Origin: Candidatus Aminicenantota bacterium
GTDB lineage: Bacteria; Acidobacteriota; Aminicenantia; Aminicenantales; Aminicenantaceae
Direction: 5' to 3'
Assembly: GCA_020344415.1 (NCBI GenBank)
Contig: CP070825.1
Coordinates: forward strand, 1,159,975-1,223,974
Length of the DNA: 64,000 nucleotides
In this document: one piece after another, positions 27,084 to 36,367 of the stretch
Numbering within the stretch: the stretch's first letter is position 1
How the letters are laid out: every line of letters starts with the position of its first letter
The notes under the pieces: generated by a model
Told to the model about the DNA's origin: nothing
The model's input: the letters and a program-made list of their open reading frames with translations, nothing else
Databases searched by the model: none
Position numbers and translations under genes: made by a program

Positions 27084-28034
27084 ATGAAGAAATATTGTCT
27101 CCTGAGTTTAATCATTATTTTGCTTCTGGTTTCATGCACTTCGAAAACACCCCCAACAGAGAAAGGAATTGCTGAACCCTCTGTTAGCGAAGATGTACAG
27201 GAGAGAACTCAAATTGTGCTCCTTGGAACAGGAACCCCCAATGCTGAGCCTGACCGCTCAGGGACTTCTATCGCTATCATAGCTAATGGAGTTCCCTATA
27301 TCATCGATTGCGGTCCAGGGATTGTTCGACGGGCATCGGCAGCCTATCAAGCGGGCGTGAAGGGATTGGAGCTTAGTAATCTTAAGATCGCTTTCATAAC
27401 GCATCTCCATACCGACCATACGGTCGGCTATCCTGACTTGATCTTTACGCCCTGGGTCCTAGGCAGAGATGAGCCTCTTGAAGTCTATGGTCCCCCTGGG
27501 ACACGTTCAATGATAGAACATATTCTCAAAGCCTACGAAGAAGACATCAATGTGAGGCTTGAAGGCCTGCAGCCTGCAAATGCTGAAGGATATAAGGTCA
27601 ACGTCCACGAGATTGGCAGCGGACTCATTTACGAAGATGAGAATGTCAAAGTGAAATCTTTCCCAGTGAAACATGGATCATGGAAGCATGCCTATGGTTT
27701 TCGATTTGAGACGCCTGATAGGATAATCGTTATTTCAGGAGACACATCGCCGACTGATTCAATCATAGAAAATGCTATGGGATGTGATGTTTTGATTCAT
27801 GAAGTCTATGCGGAAGCTTGGTTTAAAAGGAAAAAACCCGAATGGAAAAAATATCATGCCAGTTTTCATACCTCTTCACGGGAGCTGGCAGAGATTGCTA
27901 AAACAGTAAAACCTAGCCTTCTTATTCTCTATCATCAATTACATAGCGGAACGACTGTAGAAGAGTTGTTAGATGAAATTCGGGAGATTTACAAGGGGAA
28001 GGTTGTCTATGGCCGCGATCTCGACTTCTTCTAA
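27084..28034 (+). CDS. MBL-fold metallo-hydrolase, lipoprotein
   Basis: 316 aa. The signal ends ILLLVSC (Cys18), so it is a predicted lipoprotein. The metallo-beta-lactamase motifs are present: HLHTDHTVGYPDL (HxHxDH), VKHGSWKHAYG, the Asp ligand in VISGDTSPTD, VLIHEVY and a final His in LYHQLHS. The order is that of RNase Z/arylsulfatase-type MBL hydrolases, but RNase Z is cytosolic, so an envelope hydrolase of unknown substrate is more likely. The start has no strong ribosome site. Confidence 0.82.
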   Translation: MKKYCLLSLIIILLLVSCTSKTPPTEKGIAEPSVSEDVQERTQIVLLGTGTPNAEPDRSGTSIAIIANGVPYIIDCGPGIVRRASAAYQAGVKGLELSNLKIAFITHLHTDHTVGYPDLIFTPWVLGRDEPLEVYGPPGTRSMIEHILKAYEEDINVRLEGLQPANAEGYKVNVHEIGSGLIYEDENVKVKSFPVKHGSWKHAYGFRFETPDRIIVISGDTSPTDSIIENAMGCDVLIHEVYAEAWFKRKKPEWKKYHASFHTSSRELAEIAKTVKPSLLILYHQLHSGTTVEELLDEIREIYKGKVVYGRDLDFF

Positions 28035-28108
28035 ACTTTGCAGTCAGATAATTCTGAATCGGGATTATTAATCGTGAAGCGGGATCAGGCCTTGCTTTTT
28101 GGCTTATC

Positions 28109-31100
28109 TTAAGCCCGTGTTGCCTTCCTGACAAGGGGAGACTTGTCTTTTTTTAGACGATCAAGAGCCTTATTGGTTTCTCCTGTTTTCGGCAATTGCG
28201 CGAGAGCCCACGTTGCCGCTACCCTGACTGAGTCAGGCTTGGATTTTTGGAGAGTCCATGGCTTGGGTGATATGGCAACAGCGATGAGGTAGTCTGCAGC
28301 GTGTGGAGAGCCTAGCAATCCAAGAGTCCTGCATGCCTGTGCTTGTAGAGGAACTCTGTTTTCTTTTTCCCAGATTTTCTTTGGTTTTATTATCTCTAAA
28401 AGCACAGGAACTGCCTCAACCATTCCTCGCTTAGCAAAGAGATTGAGGATATCCAGCTTGAATTTTTCAACAGTTGAATCAAATAGTTCGAGAATAATCG
28501 GATTGACATCTGTCCCAGGGACTTGTTTCAGTATCTCTATTGCTGCAGGAACTGCTTCAGGTTGTCCTGTTAGAACTATATCTCTTATTATGCGAATAAG
28601 CTTTGGATTTTTAATAAATATATCAGCGACCTCAATCATTTTGAGAAGTGGAACAAGAGGGGTTTCTTTGTTGATTTTTTTCAGGAGGGCTTCCACAGCA
28701 TCTTCTCCCGCTTTCTGGATGGTTCCTGCTGCAAGCCTCCTGGTTTTGAGAGGCTTATCAGAGGTAATCATCTTCATTCCAAACTCTGCGAGCTTTGAAG
28801 TTTCTTGTTTAGCCAGCCACGCCGCCGCCTTGGCGCGCGTAGTTGTGTCCTGAGAGTTGAGGTCTTCAAAAGCTAGAGAGATGTCTTCCTCTGCTTGTTT
28901 CACGATCTCTAAATCAGGTTGGACGTCAGCGTATCTATCCTTCTGAGGCGAAGCGGATATAGCACCTGGGGTGGCAGCTCTGTGAGCCTCCATCACAGTT
29001 CTATCTATCCTGGAAATATCGGTCTTTTTCAGAAGCTCAACAAGTTCTTGTAGTTCTTGTTTGTTGATGTCTCCTGACCTAAGAGAAGAGAGGAGTTCTT
29101 CCTTTTCCTTTCTGAATTGGTCAAGTATGTTATTCAATTGCTCCAATTGTTCGTCGGACATTGGCGTCGCACCTGTTGCACTTTGTGCAGGGGCAGTCGC
29201 GGCTCCTCTTCCGGGAGTCTGGGCAAAAACTTCTTGGTCGTCCAGTACTATTTTTCGTTCACCTACTGCCACAAACATTTTTCTATCTGGAAGGATGTGC
29301 GACAAATTAAGTTGGTCTACTAATCTATCCCACTGACTGGCCACTTCGTCAGAAGATTTTTGGAACGCTTCAAAGAATCGCACCGCCTCTTCTTGGTTTA
29401 GCCCTCGGATGAGAAGCACTCCTTGAAGTCCATAATTATTCAGAGTTTGATATAACTCTTCAGTCAATCGTCGGTCAAGCGACCTTGGCGGTGCAGGTTG
29501 TCCGTTGAAAAGCGTGGTCTCCGAGGTCATGGCGATCGAAAGTGCCTCTGTCTTGTAAGTAAGAAAGGGTTCCACAAGTTCCATGAATCTTCCTACCGAT
29601 TCTTCAACATTCTTATGCTCTTTGGGATACAATCTCAAATTTTGTAAGGCGGCTCTGAATGCTCTCAATATCTCGATGGCTTTGAGGATGTCTTCTTCTT
29701 CAAGGGCAGACTCTTTTGCCATCGAGCTCGTTACTATCCTTCTTTGCAGAGTCTTTCTGAGTCCTTTTGAGATGGCTACCGCATTCATATTTTCTTTCAG
29801 AGTAGTGAACATCTCTGCTGCCTTATCTAAAATGCCTGCATTTTGGAAATGGTATGCTAGCTTCCCCACAACTCTTTCCAGGGAGCCAGCAGCATATTTC
29901 CTTTCTATCTCCGCTGCAATAATGTGATATTTGCGACGTTCTTCTTCACTCATGAGTGAATAAAATACAGACCGGTCCACTCTATGGCTGAAAATGAACT
30001 CATTTGGATTAGGAGTTTCTTCAATCAATAAGACTCTTCGTGCATTGTTGAGATGCTTCAGGATATGCTGCAATTTGAGTTCTGAAATCTCGGCAAGCTG
30101 TTTCGGGTTGATCTTCTCTCCTAAGATAGAGGCCAGCTTGAGAACATTTATCTGTTCCTTATCCATCCGCAGCAGCCTCACTTTGATCATATCGCTAAGG
30201 CTTTCGGGTATGTCTTCAGGCTTCACAGGGGAAAGATCCCACTTATCTCCAGCAGCTACAATCTTGCTTTCCAAAAGAAGATGAGATAAAGCTTCCACGA
30301 TAAACCGTGGGTTGCCACCAGAATTGCGTAAAAGAGTTTCAGCCGATTCAGAGGGTAACTTTTCCTCATCAAAAAGCTTTACAGCGAGCTCTTGAATATG
30401 CTCAAGGCGTAAAGCTTCGAGCTGAAATTTTTGAGCCTTGGCGTGGGCTGCTACTTCTGACATCGATTCGAGGATAAGCAGCAGTTTTTCATCACCAGTG
30501 GTTCTGTCCGGACAGGTGATCGATGAGACGAAATAAAGGTTGTTGCTATCCTTTTGGCTGAACTGAGAATCGAAGAACTGTAATGAAGGAGAGTCGATTT
30601 GATCTGCTGCGTCAAGCAGGATAACCCCATCACCTTTTTCGCGAAGAATAACAAAAATCTGGGTGAGTGCCTCAAAAAGAGCCAGGCTGTCGGGTTCAGC
30701 TGCCTCTTCAGGCATAGCTAGCTCTTTTACGTCCCAGGGATACAGGTGTGGCTTGAGAATCTGCTTGTATTTGTCGTCAAGCTTGGAAAATACTTCGTCA
30801 GAGATGGATTGCTGTTCTTCAAAAAGTCCTCCTATCGCTGTGAATACTGCCCCGTAACTTTCTGTCTGCCAAAGTGGATAGCCTTTAGCGAACAGAGAAA
30901 AAGCGCTCTTCTTTTTTGCGACCTCTTGGGCATACTCTATGAGCCTGGTTTTTCCCGTTCCTTCTCCTCCCATAAATACTGGAAACTCTGAAGGGTTTCC
31001 TTGCTCAGAGATATGCTTGTCCAGAAATTGAATTATGTCATCTCTGCCGACAATATAAGGAGATGCAAGGATAGAATCGAGTTTAAACGGAGTGAGAAGC

Positions 31101-31639
31101 TTTCCTGAATCAGGAACTGTAATAACCCGACCTTTACCCTGTCTCTTTGCTGTATAAAGGGCTTCGTCGGCTTTTTTAAAGAGCATCTCCCATTCGTTAC
31201 TATCTTTTGGGAACATAGAGATACCTATACTGCATGCAAGCGTAAGTTCGTTACCGTCGAACTTAAGAGGCGTCTCTGTTACATTCTTTATAATATTCGT
31301 GCCAATTTCCCTGGCTTTTTCTTGTTCTACGTTTGATAAGACAATAACAAACTCGTCTCCTGCATATCGGATCGCTATTCCTTGTCCTTTAACATTGTTC
31401 GATAGAATTTCTGAGAAGTGAATCAATGCTTTGTCGCCTATATCGTGTCCGTAAGTATCGTTGATATCTTTGAACTGATCCAGGTCGATCATATAGCAGG
31501 CGATGAGGAATCCCTCCTTTTTAGCTTGAGTGAGATACCCTGGAATCACTTCTTTTAGATAACGGCGGTTGAAGAGATTCGTTAACTCATCGTTATAGAC
31601 GAGGCTGAGGAGTTTTTTTTCTTTTGATTTAGCGGCCAT
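28109..31639 (-). CDS. GGDEF domain fused to a STAND-type ATPase and HEAT-like repeats
   Basis: 1176 aa. Residues 10-170 are a GGDEF domain: DELTNLFNRRYL, metal Asp in MIDLDQFKDIN, DTYGHDIGD, and active-site AGDEF at 93-97 instead of GGDEF. AGDEF is tolerated in known cyclases; no RxxD inhibitory site precedes it. Residues about 195-480 are an AAA-type module with Walker A GGEGTGKTR (near 224) and Walker B GVILLDAADQID. Helical repeats follow, then a Pro/Ala/Gln-rich linker (GRGAATAPAQSATGATP). The end carries HEAT-like repeats (TTRAKAAAWLAKQE, SVRVAATWALAQLPK). It is soluble. It may link c-di-GMP signalling to ATP-driven assembly. It lacks a good ribosome site. Confidence 0.83.
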   Translation of the reverse strand: MAAKSKEKKLLSLVYNDELTNLFNRRYLKEVIPGYLTQAKKEGFLIACYMIDLDQFKDINDTYGHDIGDKALIHFSEILSNNVKGQGIAIRYAGDEFVIVLSNVEQEKAREIGTNIIKNVTETPLKFDGNELTLACSIGISMFPKDSNEWEMLFKKADEALYTAKRQGKGRVITVPDSGKLLTPFKLDSILASPYIVGRDDIIQFLDKHISEQGNPSEFPVFMGGEGTGKTRLIEYAQEVAKKKSAFSLFAKGYPLWQTESYGAVFTAIGGLFEEQQSISDEVFSKLDDKYKQILKPHLYPWDVKELAMPEEAAEPDSLALFEALTQIFVILREKGDGVILLDAADQIDSPSLQFFDSQFSQKDSNNLYFVSSITCPDRTTGDEKLLLILESMSEVAAHAKAQKFQLEALRLEHIQELAVKLFDEEKLPSESAETLLRNSGGNPRFIVEALSHLLLESKIVAAGDKWDLSPVKPEDIPESLSDMIKVRLLRMDKEQINVLKLASILGEKINPKQLAEISELKLQHILKHLNNARRVLLIEETPNPNEFIFSHRVDRSVFYSLMSEEERRKYHIIAAEIERKYAAGSLERVVGKLAYHFQNAGILDKAAEMFTTLKENMNAVAISKGLRKTLQRRIVTSSMAKESALEEEDILKAIEILRAFRAALQNLRLYPKEHKNVEESVGRFMELVEPFLTYKTEALSIAMTSETTLFNGQPAPPRSLDRRLTEELYQTLNNYGLQGVLLIRGLNQEEAVRFFEAFQKSSDEVASQWDRLVDQLNLSHILPDRKMFVAVGERKIVLDDQEVFAQTPGRGAATAPAQSATGATPMSDEQLEQLNNILDQFRKEKEELLSSLRSGDINKQELQELVELLKKTDISRIDRTVMEAHRAATPGAISASPQKDRYADVQPDLEIVKQAEEDISLAFEDLNSQDTTTRAKAAAWLAKQETSKLAEFGMKMITSDKPLKTRRLAAGTIQKAGEDAVEALLKKINKETPLVPLLKMIEVADIFIKNPKLIRIIRDIVLTGQPEAVPAAIEILKQVPGTDVNPIILELFDSTVEKFKLDILNLFAKRGMVEAVPVLLEIIKPKKIWEKENRVPLQAQACRTLGLLGSPHAADYLIAVAISPKPWTLQKSKPDSVRVAATWALAQLPKTGETNKALDRLKKDKSPLVRKATRA

Positions 31640-31993
31640 GAGGATTCTTATTCATAGTCAGAAATTTTTAAATATCAATGATCTTATGTTTTCCCTTCTC
31701 TTCCTCCCTTTTAACTAAATTGACTTATACAAACTTTTATCATGGAAAAAAGGCTGATGTCAATTAAAAGCATGCATTTTTCTCCGGACATAGATTATAT
31801 GGATTTCGCCTATGTTACATTAGTAATTTCACTCCAGCTGGAGGAACAAGTAAATCACCTTTAGGGATGATATTCAGGGTGATTTTTGGCGATTTCAAGC
31901 TAACCGGTGAGATGTAGGTAGCTCTTAAAACTCACCTTTGCCCCTCTGGTGCAAAGCGTCATTTATGGCGTGGGGATATAATCAGGCTACGAA
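31640..31993. other. Intergenic gap, nothing recognised
   Basis: About 350 bases between two minus-strand genes. Short imperfect repeats (AACTCACCTTTGCCCC-type) are visible, but no gene, known repeat family or terminator with a clear stem and T run was seen. It should contain the promoter of the GGDEF-ATPase gene. Confidence 0.4.
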
Positions 31994-33022
31994 TCAGAAT
32001 ACTATTATAGACCTCAGGGATTCACCCTTCCTCATTAGATCAAAAGCTTGCTCTATCTCATCCAGTTTGAACTTATGGGTGACTACTGGCTCGAGTTGAA
32101 TTTTTCCTGTCTTGACCATCTCAATGATCTTAGGATAGTCAACGGGTCGACATCCCAGGGAGCCTTTGATTTCGATTTCTCGAAACATCAACCTTCCTGC
32201 ATTAATGGGAACATTGTGGTGGGTGTAGCCTACTTGGCACTGGAGTCCCCCTGCTTTGACGCAGCTCGAGGAAAGTTCGATTGTCTTTGGGTTGCCGATG
32301 GCTTCGATGGCAATATCAGCTCCTCCCCCTGTTAACGCTCGTATTTCTTTGAGAAGCTCCTTATCTTCTTTATCCGCAGCATTAATTATGTGCTGGGCTC
32401 CCAGTTTTTTTGCCATTTCAAGTTTGCTATCCAAAATATCAACCGCGATGACAGAGCCCCCAGTAGCTGCTGCCACTTGGACAACATTTATCCCAACCCC
32501 TCCGCACCCAAAGACAACAACCGAGTCTCCAGGCCTTACCTGGGCTCTGTTTTTAACTGCATGATAAGGTGTAGAGATCGCGTCAGCAATGATGCTTGAT
32601 TCTTGAATAGGCAGCTCTTCAGGAAGGTGTTGGCAATCTTTAGCCGGGGCTTTCGTGTATTCGGCAAAAGCACCGTCAATGTGATTTCCTAGCATGACCA
32701 TATTGAAGCAAATATTTTCCCGGCCCAGGCGGCAGTTATCACAGTATCCACAAGAAAAAACAGGGGGGATGAGAACTCTGTCGCCCGGTTTGAAGTTTTT
32801 TACTTCAGCTCCAGCTTCTTCGACAATTCCCGAAGGCTCGTGGCCAAGGATCATCGGCGGCTTTTTAAAGGTGGGGACTCCGTGATCAATATAATGCAAG
32901 TCGGTGTTACAGACCCCGCACGCTGAAATCTTAACGAGGATTTCATGGGGTCCTATTTGCGGGTTTTCAACCTCTTCGATTTTCAAAGGATGTTTAGGCT
33001 CATGAAATACGGCTGCTTTCAT
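31994..33022 (-). CDS. Zn-dependent alcohol dehydrogenase, Had-like (6-hydroxycyclohex-1-ene-1-carbonyl-CoA dehydrogenase candidate)
   Basis: 342 aa, AAGGAGG before ATG. It is a full medium-chain dehydrogenase: catalytic Zn ligands in ACGVCNTD and LGHEPSGIVEEAG, structural Zn cysteines in FSCGYCDNCRLGRENIC, and the NAD fold in VFGCGGVGINVVQVA. Had converts 6-hydroxycyclohex-1-ene-1-carbonyl-CoA to the 6-oxo compound in anaerobic benzoyl-CoA degradation. The assignment rests mainly on context: the next upstream gene is Dch-like and an Oah/BamA gene lies at 58.8 kb. Alone, the sequence would only support a general alcohol dehydrogenase. Confidence 0.68.
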   Translation of the reverse strand: MKAAVFHEPKHPLKIEEVENPQIGPHEILVKISACGVCNTDLHYIDHGVPTFKKPPMILGHEPSGIVEEAGAEVKNFKPGDRVLIPPVFSCGYCDNCRLGRENICFNMVMLGNHIDGAFAEYTKAPAKDCQHLPEELPIQESSIIADAISTPYHAVKNRAQVRPGDSVVVFGCGGVGINVVQVAAATGGSVIAVDILDSKLEMAKKLGAQHIINAADKEDKELLKEIRALTGGGADIAIEAIGNPKTIELSSSCVKAGGLQCQVGYTHHNVPINAGRLMFREIEIKGSLGCRPVDYPKIIEMVKTGKIQLEPVVTHKFKLDEIEQAFDLMRKGESLRSIIVF

Positions 33023-33037
33023 TCTTCCTCCTTTAAA

Positions 33038-33817
33038 TTATCTGTTTTTCCAGAGAGGCTTTCTTTTTTCCATGAAGGCTTTCAATCCTTCGTGAGCGTC
33101 CTCAGAGGCCATCAATTCCTCCAGATAAATCTTCTCGATTTTCTCTAGCCCCTCCATAAAATCTGTTTCAAGACCTAGATTGATTCCCTTCTTAGAAAAC
33201 TTCAACCCGATAAGGCTTAGCTCTGTAAAAGGCTGGATGAAGCTGTCGAGCTCTGAGTTAAAAGAAGCAAGGGGTACTGTTTTGTTGAGCAGGCCAATTT
33301 GTTCCGCTTCGGCAGCGTCGATTATTTTTCCTGTGAAGAGAAGCTCTGAGGCCTTTTTCAATCCAACGAGGCGAGGAAGAACCAGGAGTGCAACTGGAGC
33401 AATGGCAGAGAGCTTTATTTCGGGCTGTCCGATTTTCAAATTATCAGCTGCTATGGCAAGATCACAAAAAATAGCTATTTCGCATCCTCCACCCAAAGTC
33501 AATCCTTTCAGTGCCGCTACAGTTACCTGATCTAATTTTGACATATTGCGGAAGATATCGTGGAAAACTTGAAGCATCTTCTCCGCCTTATCCTCTGTGT
33601 GGTCAGCTATGTCAACTCCAGCAGAAAATGCTTTTTCTCCGGTGCTGGATATAACCAGAACCTTGATATCTTTATTGTCCACTAAAGAAATCAAGGCGTC
33701 GTTCATTTCTTCCATGGTAGCAATATTCAGGATGTTAACAGGGGGGCGGTTGATGGTTAAGAAAGCCTTATTGTCTTTAGTCTCAAAAATAATATTTTCA
33801 TAACTTTGTTGAGTCAT
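33038..33817 (-). CDS. Enoyl-CoA hydratase family, Dch-like (cyclohexa-1,5-diene-1-carbonyl-CoA hydratase candidate)
   Basis: 259 aa crotonase-fold protein. The N-terminal segment LTINRPPVNILNIATMEEMNDAL is characteristic of the dienoyl-CoA hydratase Dch, where 'RPPxNxLxIxMMxE' replaces the usual 'RPxxxNAL' of enoyl-CoA hydratases. The oxyanion regions are AFSAGVDIADH and LKGLTLGGGCEIAIFCDLAIA. Dch adds water to cyclohexa-1,5-diene-1-carbonyl-CoA, the product of benzoyl-CoA reductase. The Had-like gene follows 15 bases downstream, so the pair forms one operon. The similarity is by eye and other hydratase activities are possible. Confidence 0.7.
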   Translation of the reverse strand: MTQQSYENIIFETKDNKAFLTINRPPVNILNIATMEEMNDALISLVDNKDIKVLVISSTGEKAFSAGVDIADHTEDKAEKMLQVFHDIFRNMSKLDQVTVAALKGLTLGGGCEIAIFCDLAIAADNLKIGQPEIKLSAIAPVALLVLPRLVGLKKASELLFTGKIIDAAEAEQIGLLNKTVPLASFNSELDSFIQPFTELSLIGLKFSKKGINLGLETDFMEGLEKIEKIYLEELMASEDAHEGLKAFMEKRKPLWKNR

Positions 33818-33914
33818 GACTTCCCTCTTTTTAAGATCCTAGTTACCAAATTTTTCCTGATGGAAATTGAAGTGTAATACATATCACCTGTCTCTTTCTC
33901 TGTCAATAGGCAAT

Positions 33915-34180
33915 GGGGTCAGGCTTTCATAACTTTCATTACTTAAATTTATTTGATGAGTTTAATGGGGGTCACATAAATAGGAGGACACACGGCTTAA
34001 TGACTTGTTAACAGCACTGTACAATTACCTCGTTAGATAATTTCATGAGGACAATCGGGTGTGACTTAAGATTTTTTCAAACTATATTTGAACGTTCATG
34101 AAATCAAACAAATAAGCTTAGCAATTAAGTATTGAGTCCCCCTAATTTACAAGTTATGAAAGTTATGAAAGCCTGACCCC
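33915..34180. repeat. 266-bp MITE-like element with 30-bp inverted ends (copy A)
   Basis: The left end GGGGTCAGGCTTTCATAACT... (33915-33944) is matched at the right (34151-34180) in reverse complement with one mismatch over 30 bases. Inside, GGGGGTCAC and TATTGAGTCCCCC give a second nested pair. It lies in the gap 33818-34383 before the thiolase gene. Copy B is at 36044-36270, on the other side of that two-gene unit. No coding capacity. Confidence 0.8.
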
Positions 34181-34383
34181 GTTGGATTTGACATCAAATA
34201 TTCCCTATGCTATAAGTTCTTAGCTTGAGACCAGAAGAAAACGATTTGTTTACATTCCATGGGCGTACAACGACTGGTCATTTTCCGGTCTATTCGTTCT
34301 TTAGGCCTTAAGATGGCTGAGTGGATCTGGACCATTATTTTTTTAAAGTGGTATAACTTCTGCAAATTCTATGGGAGGGTTTT

Positions 34384-35550
34384 ATGGGAAAAGTAGGAAT
34401 TATTGGAGTCGGACAGAGCAAGTTTGTCCGGAGATATCCCGGCTCAATCAGAGAGCTGGCGTTTGAAGGATTTGGGGGGGCAATGCAAGATGCTCAAGTT
34501 TCTGTCATGGACATTGATGCATCTATTATTTGTTCTGCCCCAGAGTATGATAAACAGCGCTCTCCATCAGGCGTGTTTGCTGAATATCTTGGATTAATCC
34601 CTCAGCCCACATTCTATTTGGAGAATTTGTGTTCCTCGAGTAGCATGGGCGTGAGGATGGCTTATTCTTTAATCAAATCAGGGCTGCATGAAGTTGTAGC
34701 AGTGATTGGGTTTCAAAAAATGTCTGAGATCTCTTCGGCAGAATCTCAGGAACGGATGGGCCGCGGCGCTGATATACAGTGGGAGAGTCCCTTTGGTACT
34801 ATGATGCCTGCTTATTATGCAATGTTTGCTAAAGCCCACATGGAACAATACGACACTACCCTTGACGATCTTGCCCTTGTCCGAGTAAAGGCTGCCACTT
34901 ATGGTCAACTCAATGAAAAAGCTGTATTCCGCAAATCCGTGACATTTGAAATGTTAAATGATCCAGAAAGTCCTCTATCCGGACCAGTAGCCAGTCCTCT
35001 CCGCGTCGGAGACTGCTGTGCCAACGCAGATGGAAGCTCCTGTATTATTGTTGCAGGTGAGGAAAAAGCCAAAGCGCTCAGCAAGAAGCCAGTATGGATT
35101 CTTGGATTGGGTGCTGCATCGGCCAGTGTCAATATGGCGGGCAGAGATAATTTTACGGGATTAGCTGTAGCCAAGCAAGCTGCAGAGCAGGCTTACAAAA
35201 TGGCTGGTGTGACCTCGAAGGAAATCAACGTAGCAGAGGTCCACGATTGTTTCACAATCTCAGAAATCTTGGCCTACGAGGACCTTGGTTTTACAAAAGC
35301 TGGAGAGGGAAAAGAATTGATAAAGAGCAAGGAGACTTACAAAGAAGGAAGCCTGCCAGTTAATGTAGATGGCGGCTTGCTATCCAAAGGTCACCCCATC
35401 GGTGCAACTGGAGGGTCCCAGATTAGAACCATAGTCCTTCAGCTTAGAGGTGAAGCTGGAGAGATGCAAGTGAAGGATCCGGAGATAGGCCTCATTCATA
35501 ACATCGGCGGTGTGGGTCTCTATGGAAATATTACTATTCTCGGGAGGTAA
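34384..35550 (+). CDS. Thiolase-family protein (SCP-x / acetyl-CoA acetyltransferase-like)
   Basis: 388 aa, GGGAGGG before ATG. Nucleophile region ENLCSSSSMGVRMAY (Cys near 83), the His-containing VAEVHDCFTISE, and KGHPIGATGGSQIRT as the second catalytic His. The short form and missing second Cys motif (usual CASG near the end, here GGVGLYGN) place it with SCP-x-type thiolases. These nearly always pair with a DUF35 Zn-ribbon/OB protein, and such a gene follows 3 bases downstream. Such pairs cleave or make 3-ketoacyl-CoA or steroid-side-chain-like substrates, or act in acyl transfer. Together with CoA genes around it, beta-oxidation of the ring-cleavage product is a reasonable inference. Confidence 0.83.
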   Translation: MGKVGIIGVGQSKFVRRYPGSIRELAFEGFGGAMQDAQVSVMDIDASIICSAPEYDKQRSPSGVFAEYLGLIPQPTFYLENLCSSSSMGVRMAYSLIKSGLHEVVAVIGFQKMSEISSAESQERMGRGADIQWESPFGTMMPAYYAMFAKAHMEQYDTTLDDLALVRVKAATYGQLNEKAVFRKSVTFEMLNDPESPLSGPVASPLRVGDCCANADGSSCIIVAGEEKAKALSKKPVWILGLGAASASVNMAGRDNFTGLAVAKQAAEQAYKMAGVTSKEINVAEVHDCFTISEILAYEDLGFTKAGEGKELIKSKETYKEGSLPVNVDGGLLSKGHPIGATGGSQIRTIVLQLRGEAGEMQVKDPEIGLIHNIGGVGLYGNITILGR

Positions 35551-35553
35551 AAC

Positions 35554-35988
35554 ATGGAAAAGAAAAAAGATATAGATGATCGCTTTAAAAAGTTTGGGAC
35601 AGTGAGTTTTACCTCTCTCACAAAGGTCAACGACTTTATCGATTACTTGGAAGAGGGAAAAGTTAAGGGTACCAAGTGCAAATCTTGTGGCCTTATTTTC
35701 TTCCCGCCCAGAGCGGATTGCTTTAAATGTCTTTCCAGCGAAGTGGAGTGGTTTGAGACCTCGGGAATAGGAAGGCTTGTATCATACAGTAAACTTGAGT
35801 ATGCTCCGTCAGGATTTGGGGACGACTTGCCTTACTCCATCGCTGTTCTGGACTACGGTGATTATAAAATCTTCGGCAGGCTTGCCAGCGATGTCCCCGA
35901 GGATGAGATTCAGTTGGGGATGGAAATGAAGACAGTCGTCAACGAGCTTCCAAACGGGCAATTAAACTACGTCTTCCAGAAAGCATAA
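35554..35988 (+). CDS. DUF35 Zn-ribbon/OB-fold acyl-CoA-binding partner of thiolase
   Basis: 144 aa. The Zn ribbon is CKSCGLIFFPPRADCFKC (about residues 44-61). The OB fold follows with TSGIGRLVSYSKLEYAP and PYSIAVLDYGDYKIFGRLA. DUF35 proteins bind SCP-x-type thiolases and supply part of the acyl-CoA site. It starts 3 bases after the thiolase stop, so the two are translated together. Confidence 0.87.
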   Translation: MEKKKDIDDRFKKFGTVSFTSLTKVNDFIDYLEEGKVKGTKCKSCGLIFFPPRADCFKCLSSEVEWFETSGIGRLVSYSKLEYAPSGFGDDLPYSIAVLDYGDYKIFGRLASDVPEDEIQLGMEMKTVVNELPNGQLNYVFQKA

Positions 35989-36043
35989 AACATGGGGCTT
36001 GATTCATCAAACCCACATATTATTTGAACATTGAGTGAACATT

Positions 36044-36270
36044 GGGGTCAGGCTTTCATAACTTTCATAACTAAAGGTTTCTCATAAATTAGGGGGACAC
36101 AATACCTAATTTTTTAACTTACTAGTTTATCATGTGTAGCTCTAAATCTCTGCTCCAATAGCGAAATGTAAGAAACAAGACCTGATTCTCTTTCCGGGTA
36201 ATTCAGTATTGTGTCTTTAATTATCTGCTTACTTTAAAACAACTTATGAAAGCTATGAAAGCCTGATCCC
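36044..36270. repeat. 227-bp MITE-like element with inverted ends (copy B)
   Basis: The left end GGGGTCAGGCTTTCATAACT (36044) and the right end GCTATGAAAGCCTGATCCC (to about 36270) are inverted. The nested inner pair is AGGGGGACACAATACCTAAT (36091) and TTCAGTATTGTGTCTTTAA (36202-36220). It fills most of the 35989-36367 gap, where nothing else is seen. Its ends match copy A upstream of the thiolase. Confidence 0.78.
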
Positions 36271-36367
36271 ATTGACCCCAATGATTTTTCTGAAAGCCCG
36301 GGCAGAATGAGTTTCTTGACTTGATAGGGCAATATTGATATTTTGATTATTCCTAAAAGGAGGAATA

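Noticed and set aside
31619..31660. Eight-codon upstream frame overlapping the start of the GGDEF-ATPase gene
   Set aside because: An ATG with a stop a few codons on is common by chance; no ribosome site is present.
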